Positions 33,267 to 44,755 of a stretch of 64,000 nt of DNA are shown here, piece after piece. Each line of letters begins with the position of its first letter. Position 1 is the first letter of the stretch. The DNA is from Lumnitzera littorea (lineage: Eukaryota; Streptophyta; Magnoliopsida; Myrtales; Combretaceae): contig JAMXBB010000003.1 of NCBI GenBank assembly GCA_024138015.1, positions 17,737,498-17,801,497 of the forward strand. Direction: 5' to 3'. Made by a program: the position numbers and the translations under genes. Under the pieces are notes generated by a model. That model did not search any database, was not told where the DNA came from, and saw nothing but the letters and a program-made list of their open reading frames with translations.

Positions 33267-35166
33267 GGGGAAAATGGTACAAAAGTGCCTATACTTTCAA
33301 TTTTTGACAATTCGATGACTAAACTTTCTTTTTTGCTATTTAGTTCTTATTTTTTAATTTGGTTTCAATTTGGCACTCCATTAATAGGAAGGTTAATGAT
33401 TAGTAATAAAATCGATTATGTTGTGATATCTATACTTCAGTTTTGATACATTTTAGCATATGTTCACCAATTAATTTATAAAAGTCAATTTTTGATTTTT
33501 CTTAATTGATGTATTCTAAGAATTGGAAGAAAAAATAATTATGTACAAAAATTTTGTTCATGCGTTTTGCATACGGTGTCTAATTTTAGGAAACCTTATG
33601 TTGTCGAAAAGATCTTGGCATATGCTTTCATTTAAAAATATAATCTAATATGTGTTTTGAGACTGCATGATAAGGTAAATTTTTGAAATTTTCATAATTT
33701 ATAAATAAGGTATTATTCAGTCTTGTAGCATAAATTTATAAACTTGTTGAATAATATAACTCTCTATATTATAATATTTTGTTATATTTTTGATATTGTT
33801 TAGAGACAATTTTTATACTTTACAATCCCATATCTTCCGAATCAAACATTATATGACTATAATTATATAACCATTGGAAAGCTTAAGTTACAAGCTATCT
33901 AAAATCTACAATTTTGACTTAAAATCGCATAATAGAAAATTATCCACTTCTTAGGTATTTTGCTCTAAATATTTTAGGTTTCTTATATTTTAGAAATGCT
34001 AGACTATTATAAGGGGAAAAAAAGAAAAATAGTTAGAAGAAAATTTTGTAATTCTTTTATTCTTTTCATGTATTAATATTTTATTTTTGCATATCTTATG
34101 GTTTTTTCTTCTAGCACTCTTTTATCTTTCGTAATAGTTCATATAGGTTGCAAGTGTCTTCTAAATTTTGCAACGCATTACAATTGTCCTTACTTTCATA
34201 AATTTATTTATTTTTATTTTAAATAGGTTTTTTTTTTCTAAATATGTTCTTTATTTTATAGCTTTGCTAAAAATTTTATACCCTTTTCATTTTTAGTAAA
34301 TTCTCATATCCATATTATGATTCTAAAATTGTAAATTTTATATATTAATGTAAATTCTTTAAGACTTTATGATGATTATAATCTTAAAACCATATTGATT
34401 TCAAAAATACAAAAAAAGAAAAAGAGTTTGGCAAGTATGCTTAAGAAAAAGATGATTTTAACTATATAATTTTAAGTTCATCTAATAGTTTCTTAATAGC
34501 TTGTAACACAAACTTTTAATGGCTATAAGTTTACAGTAATACAATATTGGGTTTGCAAGTTATGGAATCATGAAGTTTGAAAAATTGGTACCCAACTACT
34601 GTGAGAAATATAACAAAATATTATACTATGTAGAAGTATATTACTCAACGAGTTAGAAAAATTCACCTTCTAAGCTCAAATGATATTTAGTTTGCAAGTT
34701 ATGATTATTTTAAGTCTTACTTGATTCGAGCAATTAAGCAATGTAAAGTAGTTCCTATTTTTAAATAAAAGTACATATTATGAGCTTTTTAATGATATAA
34801 AGTTTGAAATTGGACTTTGTATGGAAAAGTTATATACAGTAGAAGGCTACAGGTATAAATATATATATATTTTTTAATTTTCAAAATGGTTTATTAATTA
34901 TGAGAAATTAAGAATTAAACTTTTACAAATTAGTGTGTGATTAAATCTTAAAATGCATAAAAACTAAGGTATTAAACACCAAAATGTAATCAAAATTAAA
35001 TTATGCACACTAAAGTGAAAAGAAAGAAAGAAAGAAAGAAATGTAATGCCTATTAGCTTCCCTAATAATCAAAACACCAGATTGAAAAGTACTAAGTTGT
35101 AAAAATAAAAGTTTGGACACTAAATTGCTAATATTGAAAGACAAACACTTTTTGTGCCTTTATCCA
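33267..35166. mobile_element. Non-autonomous DNA transposon with ~60-bp terminal inverted repeats (MULE-like)
   Basis: A 1900-bp A+T-rich element. The left end GGGGAAAATGGTACAAAAGT continues with cctatactttcaatttttg. The right end read in reverse is TGGATAAAGGCACAAAAAGT, then gtttgtctttcaatattag. The inverted match extends about 60 bp, to ...AAACTTT on both ends, with small gaps. Flanking nonamers agree at eight of nine positions, the duplication length typical of Mutator-like elements. No transposase is encoded; open frames are very short. An AAAG microsatellite lies at 35016-35041. The insertion sits within a gag codon run of the copia element. Confidence 0.75.
35016..35041. repeat. AAAG microsatellite
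   Basis: About six tandem tetranucleotide copies inside the DNA element. Confidence 0.85.
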
Positions 35167-35175
35167 ATTGCATAT

Positions 35176-35691
35176 TGATAGGATTTAGGGTACCTACCTA
35201 ACCAAATACCAAAGCCCAGCTTATCTACTCCTCATTCGGACATCTCATTTGATCACTTATTTTTGCTTATGTTATTTGGACTTTCTTTTTCTTGTATTTT
35301 TCCTAAATTACCCTCATGTTTATTTTGTATTTACAAGAATACCACTAAGGCATCATTTTAGTTATTTTATTTACAAGTTTGCCACTATGTATAAATAGAA
35401 CACATGTATAGGGTTTCAGGCAGACTTTGACATATTAATGAAAAACCTTTGAGACTTTTCTCTTGGAAAACTCTCCTTTACCCACTCTTATCAATCCCTT
35501 TAGCAAAGATTATGGCGAGCAACCTTATTAATTAGATCAGTGCATCATATCCGGCAAGTCTTAGGTTATGTAGGATCTTGGTACATCATATCTAGTTAGA
35601 TAGCTTATGGATTTGCTAAAACCCCTATTTTATTTTCTTGTTTTTGTTCGTTATGGTGTCTCTTCGTATGTCCAACCCTAGAGATACATTA
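35176..35691 (+). repeat. 5' LTR of the LARD element
   Basis: About 516 bp, with TATAAATAG at about 35391-35399 followed by the likely transcript start region. It is clearly similar over its length to 40015-40544. Confidence 0.85.
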
Positions 35692-36559
35692 GCTTCGCTA
35701 GTATCAGAGTACGGTTCTAACAAGAGATTGTGTAACGTTGCTGTGAAGTTCCATTCCTTGTTGCATTTAGTAGCTGCTATATCTTTTCCGTGGTTACTAC
35801 AGTATATTGAAGTTGCTATTTGTATGTGAAGAATTGATTTCTAGCTTACCACATGATTTCAAAAGATTTATTCCTACCATAGATGAAGCTGATAATTAGA
35901 GTTCCTTTGACTAGAATCATTATTTTATTTTGGATTGCTCTACACCACTCACACTTGATACCTACCCCATAAAGCATTATTTTGGCCACAAAAAGGAGAA
36001 ATCAGTGATTAAGGGTTTTCGTAGTAATAGTGCTAAGTTTTATTAAGGTATAATCATGAGGGTTTCCTTGGATGTGTGTTGTTACTCTACCAGTGAGATT
36101 GTAGGTTTGTTAATAGTGGCCACCAAAGTATGGTGTTTGGTTGTAATACCGTATAGTGGTGCTACATTTATACTCTAGGTCTCTTGAAATTTAAGTCGGT
36201 AGCTTTATTGTTGTGCAAGCAAGACAATGTTGTGCTACAATTTTGTGCAGCAAGTGTGTGAGAGAGATTTCGTAGTTTTGAAATTACAGTAGTGGGAAAG
36301 TTAATTGAAAGGTATGGGACTGTGGTTGTACACTTATGGTTGAGTTGTGTCACTGGTAGTCGTGATTGAGTGCTAGAGTCATGTAGATTAGTTAATTTTA
36401 TTTTGCTAGTCGTTAGAGTTTAAACTGGAAGTGATTCTCTCTTTCTCTTGGTGTAATTATAGTTTCTAAAACTGCAATGGAGTGTGGTATAGTGTTATGA
36501 AGGTGATAGAAGTACTTAATGGAGATTCTGTTGTTGTAGGTATGAATTGTAGGTGGATT

Positions 36560-38960
36560 TCATAGTTACAGTAGAGCGGAGGCAATGGTGCATGACTATT
36601 GTTTGAGCAATGGTGATGTAGCCTTGACTAAGTATTTACTTTCGTAGGTATTCTGTGAAATTGGTGAAGTGTTGTAATTGTGGCTATGAATAGAGTGCAT
36701 GATTGTGCAAGTGGGATTAAAGGTCTACATATTTTGTGATTTGTACAAAGAAATTACAGCAATTGTATGGAGTTTGGTAAGGGAGTATTAGATGTGTGGT
36801 AACAATGGTTGTAAAGTTGCAGTAGTGAACTATTGTGTGTGTGTGAAGGAGCTAAGGCCTTATGTTTGTTAGTGTGCTAAGCTATAGAATGGTCGTGCCA
36901 AACCATTGTTGATTCATATCGTGTTGTCCTCAACTTAGTATAGGGAAGTCCGAAGTCGTTGAGTAGTAAAATTGGTCTTAGACAGTTGTCAAGCCAAAGT
37001 ATTAGGAGTGCTGTCGTGTGCAACTTATAGTGCAATTGGACAAGTGGCAACGAGTGCCGAGTCGAGCTGTCATACCGCTAAGGTTACTGAGTTACCTTAT
37101 AGAATTTGGTTCGAGCCATTGTATAGTATATAATTGCAGAATCAAGCTATTATATTCAACATTGGCCAAGCCAAACAAGCGAAGAGTCTAAGCTGCTAAT
37201 TTTCTAAATTGTTGTAAGCTCTGTCTAATGCTGAGCCACTAATATTCGTGCTATTTTGTATGAGTGCAGAACTGAGGTCATGATCATTGTCTAAGTTGAA
37301 GTGAATCCAAGCTTCTTGTGAGTTTGGTTGCCGAAGTGTAGAGGTTGCATGTACCTTAAAACCTTAGTTACCGAGTTGATCTGTTGAGTTGTATGAAGTA
37401 ATGAGCTAACACGTGTAACTTGAGAAATTACCAAAGTGAACTGTGGGTTGTAGTGTTACATTGCTGAGCTTGTGGTCAAGATGAATTGTAATTGAGCTAA
37501 ACTAAGTAACCGTTTGAAGCTTAGAGCTATTGCAATCCGAAGTATTGAGTTGATGTTAATAGTTAAATTGATCTGAGTTGTTGAAAGGCTAAGATATTGA
37601 GTTGTTTATGAGAACTCGAGCTACTGTTACTAAGTATATCTAGAGCTGAATTGAATAGTGATCTGAGGTGCTGAGTTTGTTGTGATTATACTATTTTAAC
37701 CGAGCAACTTGCTAACGTGTCGAATTGTTAGTCCCAAAGTTGCTAAACTAGCTACTATTCGATCTTTGCTAGGAGAAAATGGTACTCTTGTGAGAAGCCG
37801 AGCTAACTTAGTTGGAGAAGAAGTTGATTGAGTTAACTTATAGTGTTGCTTTTAAATTACCGATCATAACGAATTAATGTATGAACCATGCTTTCGTATC
37901 AGTGTCGAACTAAAATAGGTACTAAGTTTGAGTTTTCGTACTGAGATTTGTTTAGCTACTTGAGTTCCGAGCTAATAAGTGTTGTCAAGAAGCCTAAAAT
38001 ACTGAGTTATGTCCATGTAACTGAGTTGCTCTTCAAGCTACTATTGAGTTAGGGCCTAAGTGTAGTATTGTATGTGGAGTGTTCATGTAGCTAATACTTT
38101 GGTGCAAAGAGTGAGGCCTATTGCCAATTGCGCCAAGTTGAAGCTTGAAGTAGTGTTGTCGACTTTTACTTTAAAGGTTGTTGAGTTGTAAGCAATTCTA
38201 CCCGTACTATCCAACTATAAAGTTTTCGAGTTGTTACTATTCAAAGTGCCAAGCTAAAATTGGATTCAAGTGAGCTACTGTATCGAAGAGTAGTCGTTGT
38301 TAAGTTGTTCTATTTAGTATCTAATCTGATAAAGTGCCCCGAATAGAGGTATACTTGAGAATTCCAAGCTAAGCTACAAGTCCATGTTGCTATACTCTAA
38401 GTTGTTGAGCTAAGTTGGATGGAATAGTGACCAGTGTATGCTATTCAACTTCTACCAAAGGACATACTTATGTCTAAACTATGGCAAAGTATGTATGATC
38501 CAAGTGTCAAGCTATCTATTGAGCATTACTGTATTGCTATGAGCATGATAAAGAGTGACCGGGTAATTGAAATTGTGTGTCAGAGTTGATTTGAGTGTTT
38601 AAACCGAGCTCTTGTAGTACATCTTCCAACTGAACTTAAGATTCGGATTTGCTAAGTTTTATGGACATGTGCCAAGCTATTGTACCATTCAAGTTTCCGC
38701 ATTGTTGTATCGAATTGGTGTGAGAGTGTTGAGTACTGTGATTGTGCTAAGTTAGTATTGATTCGATGGACTTATATTGTGCGTATGAAGCAAGTGAACA
38801 ATGCTATTGCATTGGAGCGAAATACTGAAGTGTGCTGAAGTGAACTATCTTATACATGTGTGTAGAGAACTTTCGAAGTGTTGTGCTACCCTTTCTCTAT
38901 GAGTGCAGGGCTTTGAAGTGCTAAAGTAATAGACATTATCGTGTACACATTGGAGTAGAT
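36560..38960 (+). repeat. Quasi-repetitive G/T-rich interior of the LARD element
   Basis: A long block built from recurring short words such as gagttg, gagcta, ccgag, aagtgttg and ttgtgcta at irregular spacing of roughly 10-30 bases. Stops occur in all frames and no unit length is constant. The composition (G and T rich, C poor on this strand) contrasts with the A+T-rich surroundings. It looks like an ancient, heavily mutated short-period repeat or an expanded leader. Confidence 0.45.
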
Positions 38961-39026
38961 CAGAACATTGGTTATTGTCTACATATTAATTTTATTTTAA
39001 CATTATTGAATTGAAATTTATTCGAC

Positions 39027-39715
39027 ATGGCCACTAGAGCTCAATGTAGGTATCATAATGCATGAGGCTTGAGAAAGCAATCTTCTTACCAAGCCACAAA
39101 TCCTACTTCCTCTTATGTACTAGAACAACTAGAGATTTTACTTACTGGGCTTAAGGAGATCAAGGATGAAATAAGATAACAAAAGAAAACTCCATTAAAG
39201 AACATTGAAGAGGAGAAACTGGGAAAGAAGTAAGAGTTGAGGATGTAAAGGAGGTTGATAAAGAGGGACAAGACGAGTTGCAACTTAACACCCATGTTCC
39301 TGACATGATCTCATTGCCATTGACACTTAGTGTTGTTGATGATCACAAGTACTACTATCTTAGCCATCCACATGTTAGATTCTTTTACTTTGATCCATTG
39401 ATGGGGTTATCTGAAGATGATATGCATTGTAGTAGTGTTGTGCCTATGAGATGTTATAGGCTATTTATTGGTGCTTTCCAAGGTCATGGTGATGGATATA
39501 CCTATTTAGGTTGTGTTGTTCTTATCTTTAGTTATCTTACATTGGAAGAATTTGAAGTATATAAATGGAGGAGAAAAGAATGGAGTTGTAAGGAAGTGAA
39601 TGAGATGACAACTGCTAAAAATGAAGTTAAGGGTGCAACATTGGGAGAGGATGAAGCTCTAAGATTCCTTGAGATAGAAGAGCAGTTTGAGGTCTCACAA
39701 GTTCAAATCCCTTGA
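39027..39715 (+). pseudogene. Unrecognised reading frame at the 3' end of the LARD element
   Basis: An ATG at 39027 opens MATRAQCRYHNA and then meets a stop. Helical, charged pieces follow in frames with stops (LEQLEILLTGLKEIKDEIR at about 39115-39175). The longest open stretch runs to 39715; its first ATG is near 39305 and it encodes about 136 residues: MISLPLTLSVVDDHKYYYLS, HPHVRFFYFDPLMGLSEDDM, MRCYRLFIGAFQGHGDG, then the acidic helix TLGEDEALRFLEIEEQFEV. I do not recognise the family. Position just before the polypurine tract suggests a carried or degenerate coding region. It could be a relic of gag or a captured host fragment; neither is demonstrated. Confidence 0.35.
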
Positions 39716-40014
39716 GCGCATATCCTGTTTGAGCTTGAAGTTGTGTTATTCCCCGTGATTGATAGCTGTTAGAACTACATAAAGGAAATTGACAAGATAT
39801 ATGATGAGTAGAAGGAAGGGTGCTTGATGAAGAGTTTAGTTGATTGTGCTCATGATGAGTAGAAAGAGCATTGGATTGTATTTGCTTTGATCATTGAACT
39901 AAGTTGTTGCAATTTCTTTTTGTTTTGCTCTTATAGATTTGTTTTTTATCCAAGTAAAAGTTAGAGTAGCCAATTATTAAATTTTGGGTAAAAACTTTTT
40001 CAAGAGGGAGATGA

Positions 40015-40544
40015 TGATAGGATTTGGGGTACTGACCCAACCAAATACTGAAGCCTAGCTCGTCTACTCCTTACTCGGACATCTCATTTAATCACTTATT
40101 TTTGCTTATATTATTTAGACTTTCTACTTCTTGTATTTTTCCTAAATTACCTCACATTTATTTTGTATTTATAAGAATGCCACTAAGGCATCATTTTAGT
40201 CCTTTTATTTATAAGTTTGCCATTATGTATAAATAGAAAATATGTATAGGGTTTTAGACAGCTTTGACATATTAATGAAAAACCTTTGAGACTTTTCTCT
40301 TGGAAAACCCTCTTCTACCCACTCTTATCAATCTCTTTAGCAAGGATTGTAGTGAGCAACCTATCACTTGGATCGGTGGGTCACATTCGATTGGTCACAT
40401 TTGGTGAGTCTTAAGCCGTGTAGGATCTTCTTGGTGCATCATATCTAATTAGATGGCTTACAGATTTGCTAAAAGCCTTATTTTATCTTTTTGTTTTTGT
40501 TTGTTGTGGTGTCTCTCCTTGTGTCCGACCTAGGAGATGCATCA
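40015..40544 (+). repeat. 3' LTR of the LARD element
   Basis: About 530 bp, following the polypurine tract and ending GATGCATCA before CACAT. It has small insertions relative to the 5' copy near 40365-40400. Confidence 0.85.
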
Positions 40545-41400
40545 CACATGGTTGAAGGTTTTGATGTAGAAAAGATTTTAAGGCATAAACACATAGAAGA
40601 GAAGTCATAAAAGTATGATATCAACTAAATAATTCCAACGTAAGCTATGTTAGAAATTGCAAAAGTAAAGAGTTTTAAGTGGAAAAAGGAAGGCCATGGA
40701 ACTTAAAGATAAGAAGGTTCAAAAACGTTTTGGTTGCAATAAGAAATGGGACTGTAGGAAAGATTGTTGGCTCCCTGAAAAAGGTAAGAAAGAGTCCTTA
40801 TCAAATACGATGACTTTGGTGGATGAAAAGTAATTTTGTCAATATAGTAACCAAGAACCTCAAGGATCTTCATATTGATGTAATCATCAACTTAAGTATG
40901 GTATCAACGGTGTAATCTAATTAATGGTGTTTAGACTTGGGAGTAATATTGTAGGTATGCAACGACTAACCATTTTTAAAAAGTTACGAAAATAAGGAGA
41001 AATATGAAGTGCTGATGGGAAATGACAACTTAACATAAGTGTATGGAATTGGAATAGCAAATCTCTACTTCACATCTTAAAAGAAATTAAGATTAGTTAA
41101 TGTTTTCTACATTCTAGATATCAAAAAGAGTCTTTTCTATTTATTCTTATGTAAAGGAGCTTTAAGGTTATAATAATGTTGGATAAGGTACTCATGGTAG
41201 GAGATTTGTTTATGGGAAAAGGGTGTGCTTGTAATGGTATGTTGAAACTTAATATCAAATTTGATAGAGTGGATACTTCTATTTGTTTTGTTGACTCTTA
41301 TAATTTATGGCATGCCAAACTAGGATGTATTAATTATAATTTTATTAAGTGTATGAATAAAGTGGCTATATTAATGCTACTAGATTTGATAACATGAATT
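40545..41400 (+). pseudogene. Copia gag end, zinc knuckle relic and pre-integrase region
   Basis: Immediately after the LARD, the copia frame resumes with HMVEGFDVEKILRHKHIEEK, matching the HTTEDFTLE.I..HLRIEEE block that should follow YRKKLLH. FGCNKKWDCRKDCWLPEKGK (about 40730-40790) is a damaged CCHC knuckle. The open stretch 41176-41397 reads KVLMVGDLFMGKGCACNGML, KLNIKFDRVDTS and YNLWHAKLGCINYNFIKC, the pre-integrase domain (GKGY..DGLFKLN......LWHARLGHVNY). Intervening stops show decay. Confidence 0.7.
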
Positions 41401-42119
41401 ATAGAAATTTTTTTTATCAAAGCTAAAATTACTTGAAGTTTTTACCCATGTTAAAAGAAATGCTAAAATTCTTTAATAAATTTAGATTGATATTTATGCA
41501 TGAAATGGAATTTTGACTAGAGGCAAAATATATATATGGTTTACTTTTCAATATGTGTGAAAACATTGAAGAAGCATTTTAATCATCTAAATGTTATAAA
41601 GTAGAAGTTGAGGATAAGTAAAATAAAAAGATAAGATGCTTGCATAGTGCTAGAGGTGTTGAAACAACTCAAATGAGTTTCACCAAATTTGAGAAGAAAA
41701 TAAAATTAGAATGATTCTAAGCGATCTAAGTAAAAGAAGAAAATGTTTCTACAGAGTGTTCTCTACAAAATGTAGTATAAGAAATTATAAGAAAATGTCC
41801 AATGTAGAAAAAAATGTAGAACCTTAAGTGTAAGAGTTTAGAAGAGTAAGAACTTAAGTTCGGATTTTATAGACTCTTAAGCTCTCAATTTTCTTTCCAT
41901 TTTTTTTTATTAGAAGGAAGTAGAGATTTTATAATTTATAAAGCCCTTGTAGTAACGAATGTTGATATTATTTCAAAGGTAACAACTTCTAGACATATGG
42001 CTTTTTGGAAAGAGAAAATAAATGATGAGAATGACTCTTTATTTTACCAAACAAGATGTAGGTTTTAGTATAGCTAGGTGATTAGATGAAAGAATGAAAT
42101 GGATAGTAGTTTACTAACT

Positions 42120-42848
42120 TTCAAAGATTAATGACTAGAAGGTTTAGATAATGGGAAAGAATTAATTACTTTGATGCTTATGCTTTTGCTGTTAAAATGA
42201 ATTTACTCTTGTATCCACTTTCAAACTATATGTGTAATAGATTGATGTTGAAACAACTTTTTTCAATAGTAAGCTTGAAGAAGATCTGTACATAGACTAA
42301 CTAAAAGGATTGTTCTTTCAAGAAATAAGTAGAAAGTTTACAAGTTAGTAAAATCATTGTGTGGACTAAAACAAGTTCTTAAATGATGGTATGAAAGTTT
42401 TCATTAAGTAATCTTAACAAATGCAATTAGACATAATAATGTTGATGAGTATTTATACTTAAAGTCTAAGAAAGTGTATGGCATAATTATTTGTTTATAT
42501 ATGAGTGATGTACTAGTATTTAGAACTAATATGGTTGGCATTGATGAAACTAAGAAATATTTGATTTCAAAATTTAAAATGAAAGATATAAATGGGATAG
42601 ATACAATATTAGCATTAAAGTGTTTAAGCATAATTGGGTTATTACCTATTTATTCTCCTTATATCGAGAAGATTCTTATAAAGTTTAAATACTTATTAAC
42701 TAAGCACCATACAACTCCTTATTATCTCCATTTTAAGTTAAAAGAAAATTTCAATAGAGAAACAACACAATTAGAATATGCTAGTACTATGCTTCACACT
42801 ACATTAGACCTAATATTACTTGTGTTTTATGTAAAATGTTTGTGTTAG
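42120..42848 (+). pseudogene. Copia reverse transcriptase remnant
   Basis: Pieces in order: MCNRLMLKQLFS (from LYVHQMDVKTAFLNG), YKLVKSLCGLKQVLK (about 42335-42380), then the open frame 42474-42848 with IIICLYMSDVLVFRTNMVGI, DETKKYLISKFKMKDING, YSPYIEKILIKF and TTQLEYASTM. The active-site YVDD reads YMSD. The order and wording are those of copia RT (SLYGLKQAP..W, YVDDMLIFGTN, K..L...FDMKD.G). It is non-functional. Confidence 0.75.
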
Positions 42849-42889
42849 TAATTTTAATACTGAGTATTATAAAACTATTTCCAAAGTCT

Positions 42890-43400
42890 ATGGTTACTTG
42901 AAGAAATCATGAGACTTAGATTGGTTTATGGTGACTATGTAGTTGCATTAGAAGGTTATTTAGATGTGAGATAAATAATAAGTGCTAATAATAGAAGTTT
43001 AGCACATAGATGGATACTTAAGTGGTGGAGTTATAAGTTTAGTATCAAAGAAACAAACCTATGTACTGCATTCATCTATGGAGGATGAGTTTATGTCACT
43101 TGTGCAGTCGATAAACAAGTAGAATAGTTGAGGATTATGCTCATGGAAAAAAAAGCTATGGCTATAATTGATGTCAACCCTTTTAATCTTTTACGATAGT
43201 AGATCCATGATGTCTTGTGCCTAAAATAAAATCTATGATAAAAAGTTGGGCATATGAAAATGAAACATGAGTATATTAAAGAATTAATAAGAGATAGAGT
43301 AATGACCATTACTAATATTAAGACAGTATATCTTAGCATATGCTTTGACAAAGGGATTGTGAAGAGATTTTGTAAAAAAATGCAATTTTGCTAAAGTGGG
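42890..43400 (+). pseudogene. Copia RNase H remnant
   Basis: Reads SGGVISLVSKKQTYVLHSSM then EDEFMSL (about 43033-43100), matching [23 protein letters not shown]. Further on, MKHEYIKELIRDRVMTITNI and FDKGIVKRFCKKM (about 43260-43380) match the RH end (H.YIRE.....V.......ADP.TK.L). It is interrupted by several stops. Confidence 0.65.
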
Positions 43401-43974
43401 TATAAAACTCTTTAATCTAATATGATGAGGACCTTACTTTATTCTACTACATAACTAGTTTAAAAGTTTTTTCCTTTTTTTTTCTTGCCAAGTACTAGCT
43501 TAAAAGTTTGAGAAGTAAAAAATAATTATAGTTAATTGCATGCATAAAATCCTACATGTAAAATGAAGATGAGACAAAGTAAATGTTTCTTAATGGATGG
43601 ACTGAGTATCCAAATCAATTAGTTTGATAGAATCACTTATGTAAATATAGAAATGGCATCACACTTAGTAAAAATTTGTTGAGTTTGCTTCTATAAACTT
43701 TTATGAAGTTAGGTTAAGTGTAAGGTTATTAGCACGCTATAAAGAAAATCATTTACAGAACAAAGAGTGAAGGTTTAAGCAATTAGCCAACTATTGTCAT
43801 ATTGTAGCTTTAAGAATTTTGTACTACTATTTTTTTAGGCATAATTCGAGATAATATTTTGTGGATAGATAATCAACATAATGGAAGAATGTTAAATAGA
43901 TTGCTAATTATGATTGTATATATACTAAGTGTTTAAGGTAATCTTGGAGCTAATGATCTTAATATCTAGTTGAA

Positions 43975-44755
43975 GTGGTATCCAAACTAAGTTTTAAGTT
44001 TGGAACATTGATCAATTATGATTTTAAGTTTAAATCTCATGTGAAAATTAAGACTTTGATGTGAATCCATACAAAATTTGGCCAAATTGGAGAACATGTC
44101 ATTATCACTTTGGTTAGATTTGTTTAAGTAATATTTAGACAAAATCACAACAAAAGTAAAAAGTGCCTTTTGGAGACACTTGATTTGAGCAATGTGGTCA
44201 TTTTATAGCCATTTAATGCAAAAGAATATGACTTTAGCTTAGACAAACAAGTGTATTGTTTTAAGTATTTAGGATGTGTTACTTTATGTTAGATGGTTTA
44301 GATTACTTAGTAACTAATTTAATCACAAAATAATGCTTAAGAATCAATTTACCAATGATTATGACTCTTAAGAATCTCAACAAGTATTGTGATGCTTGAT
44401 ATTATACTTATTGTGTAACTTCTTCATTTAAAGTGGATTTAGCACAAATTTTCACTAATTTCTTAGACTCTTTCTCCATCAAAATCTCTATGAAAAAAAT
44501 ATCATTTCCATCAAAATCCCTAGTGTGATTTAGAAAAATGGAGCATTGTTATCTAAGTTTCTATACATGATTCCATCTTGGGAGAATTTTATATTCTAAT
44601 AATTCCTATAGTAGTGTTGTTGTGGGAGGCATTAAATTTTATAAGGAAAGTGATTTATCATTCTCTAATCCATTGTTTCATAATCAATTTGATCTATTCT
44701 TAGACATTTGTCCTAATAATTATATGGTGGATTAAAGTGATTGGCATAGTTATCA
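43975..44755 (+). repeat. 3' LTR of the old copia element (approximate ends)
   Basis: Pairs with about 31960-32735. The start is placed after ctagttgaagtgg, resembling the copia polypurine tract ahead of an LTR; the match fades near 44755. Confidence 0.55.

Larger units (their letters stand above)
35176..40544 (+). mobile_element. LARD-type non-autonomous LTR retrotransposon
   Basis: LTRs lie at 35176-35691 (TGATAGGATTTAGGG...ACATTA) and 40015-40544 (TGATAGGATTTGGGG...GCATCA). Target duplications are CATAT (35171-35175) and CACAT (40545-40549), four of five identical. A primer-binding site GTATCAGAGT (35701-35710) follows the left LTR, and a polypurine tract CAAGAGGGAGATGA (40001-40014) precedes the right one, fixing plus orientation. 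The 4.3 kb interior has no gag-pol. Most of it is a G/T-rich, quasi-repetitive non-coding block, with one short reading frame near the 3' end. The left target duplication lies inside the right nonamer of the DNA element, so this insertion came later. Confidence 0.85.
31960..44755 (+). mobile_element. Old Ty1/copia element, gag interrupted by two later insertions
   Basis: Degenerate direct repeats at about 31960-32735 and 43975-44755 are LTRs of a plus-strand copia element. Between them, in copia order, are gag (32770-33257 and 40545-40800), the pre-integrase and integrase relic (about 40800-41850), reverse transcriptase (about 42120-42800) and RNase H (about 42890-43400). The gag frame is interrupted at 33258 and resumes at 40545. 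Every domain is full of stops. The LTR ends are approximate because the copies are badly diverged. Confidence 0.7.

Noticed and set aside
39278..39304. Start of the LARD reading frame at a TTG codon
   Set aside because: Plant nuclear genes rarely start at TTG. The first ATG in frame is near 39305, so the upstream residues are not counted as a start.
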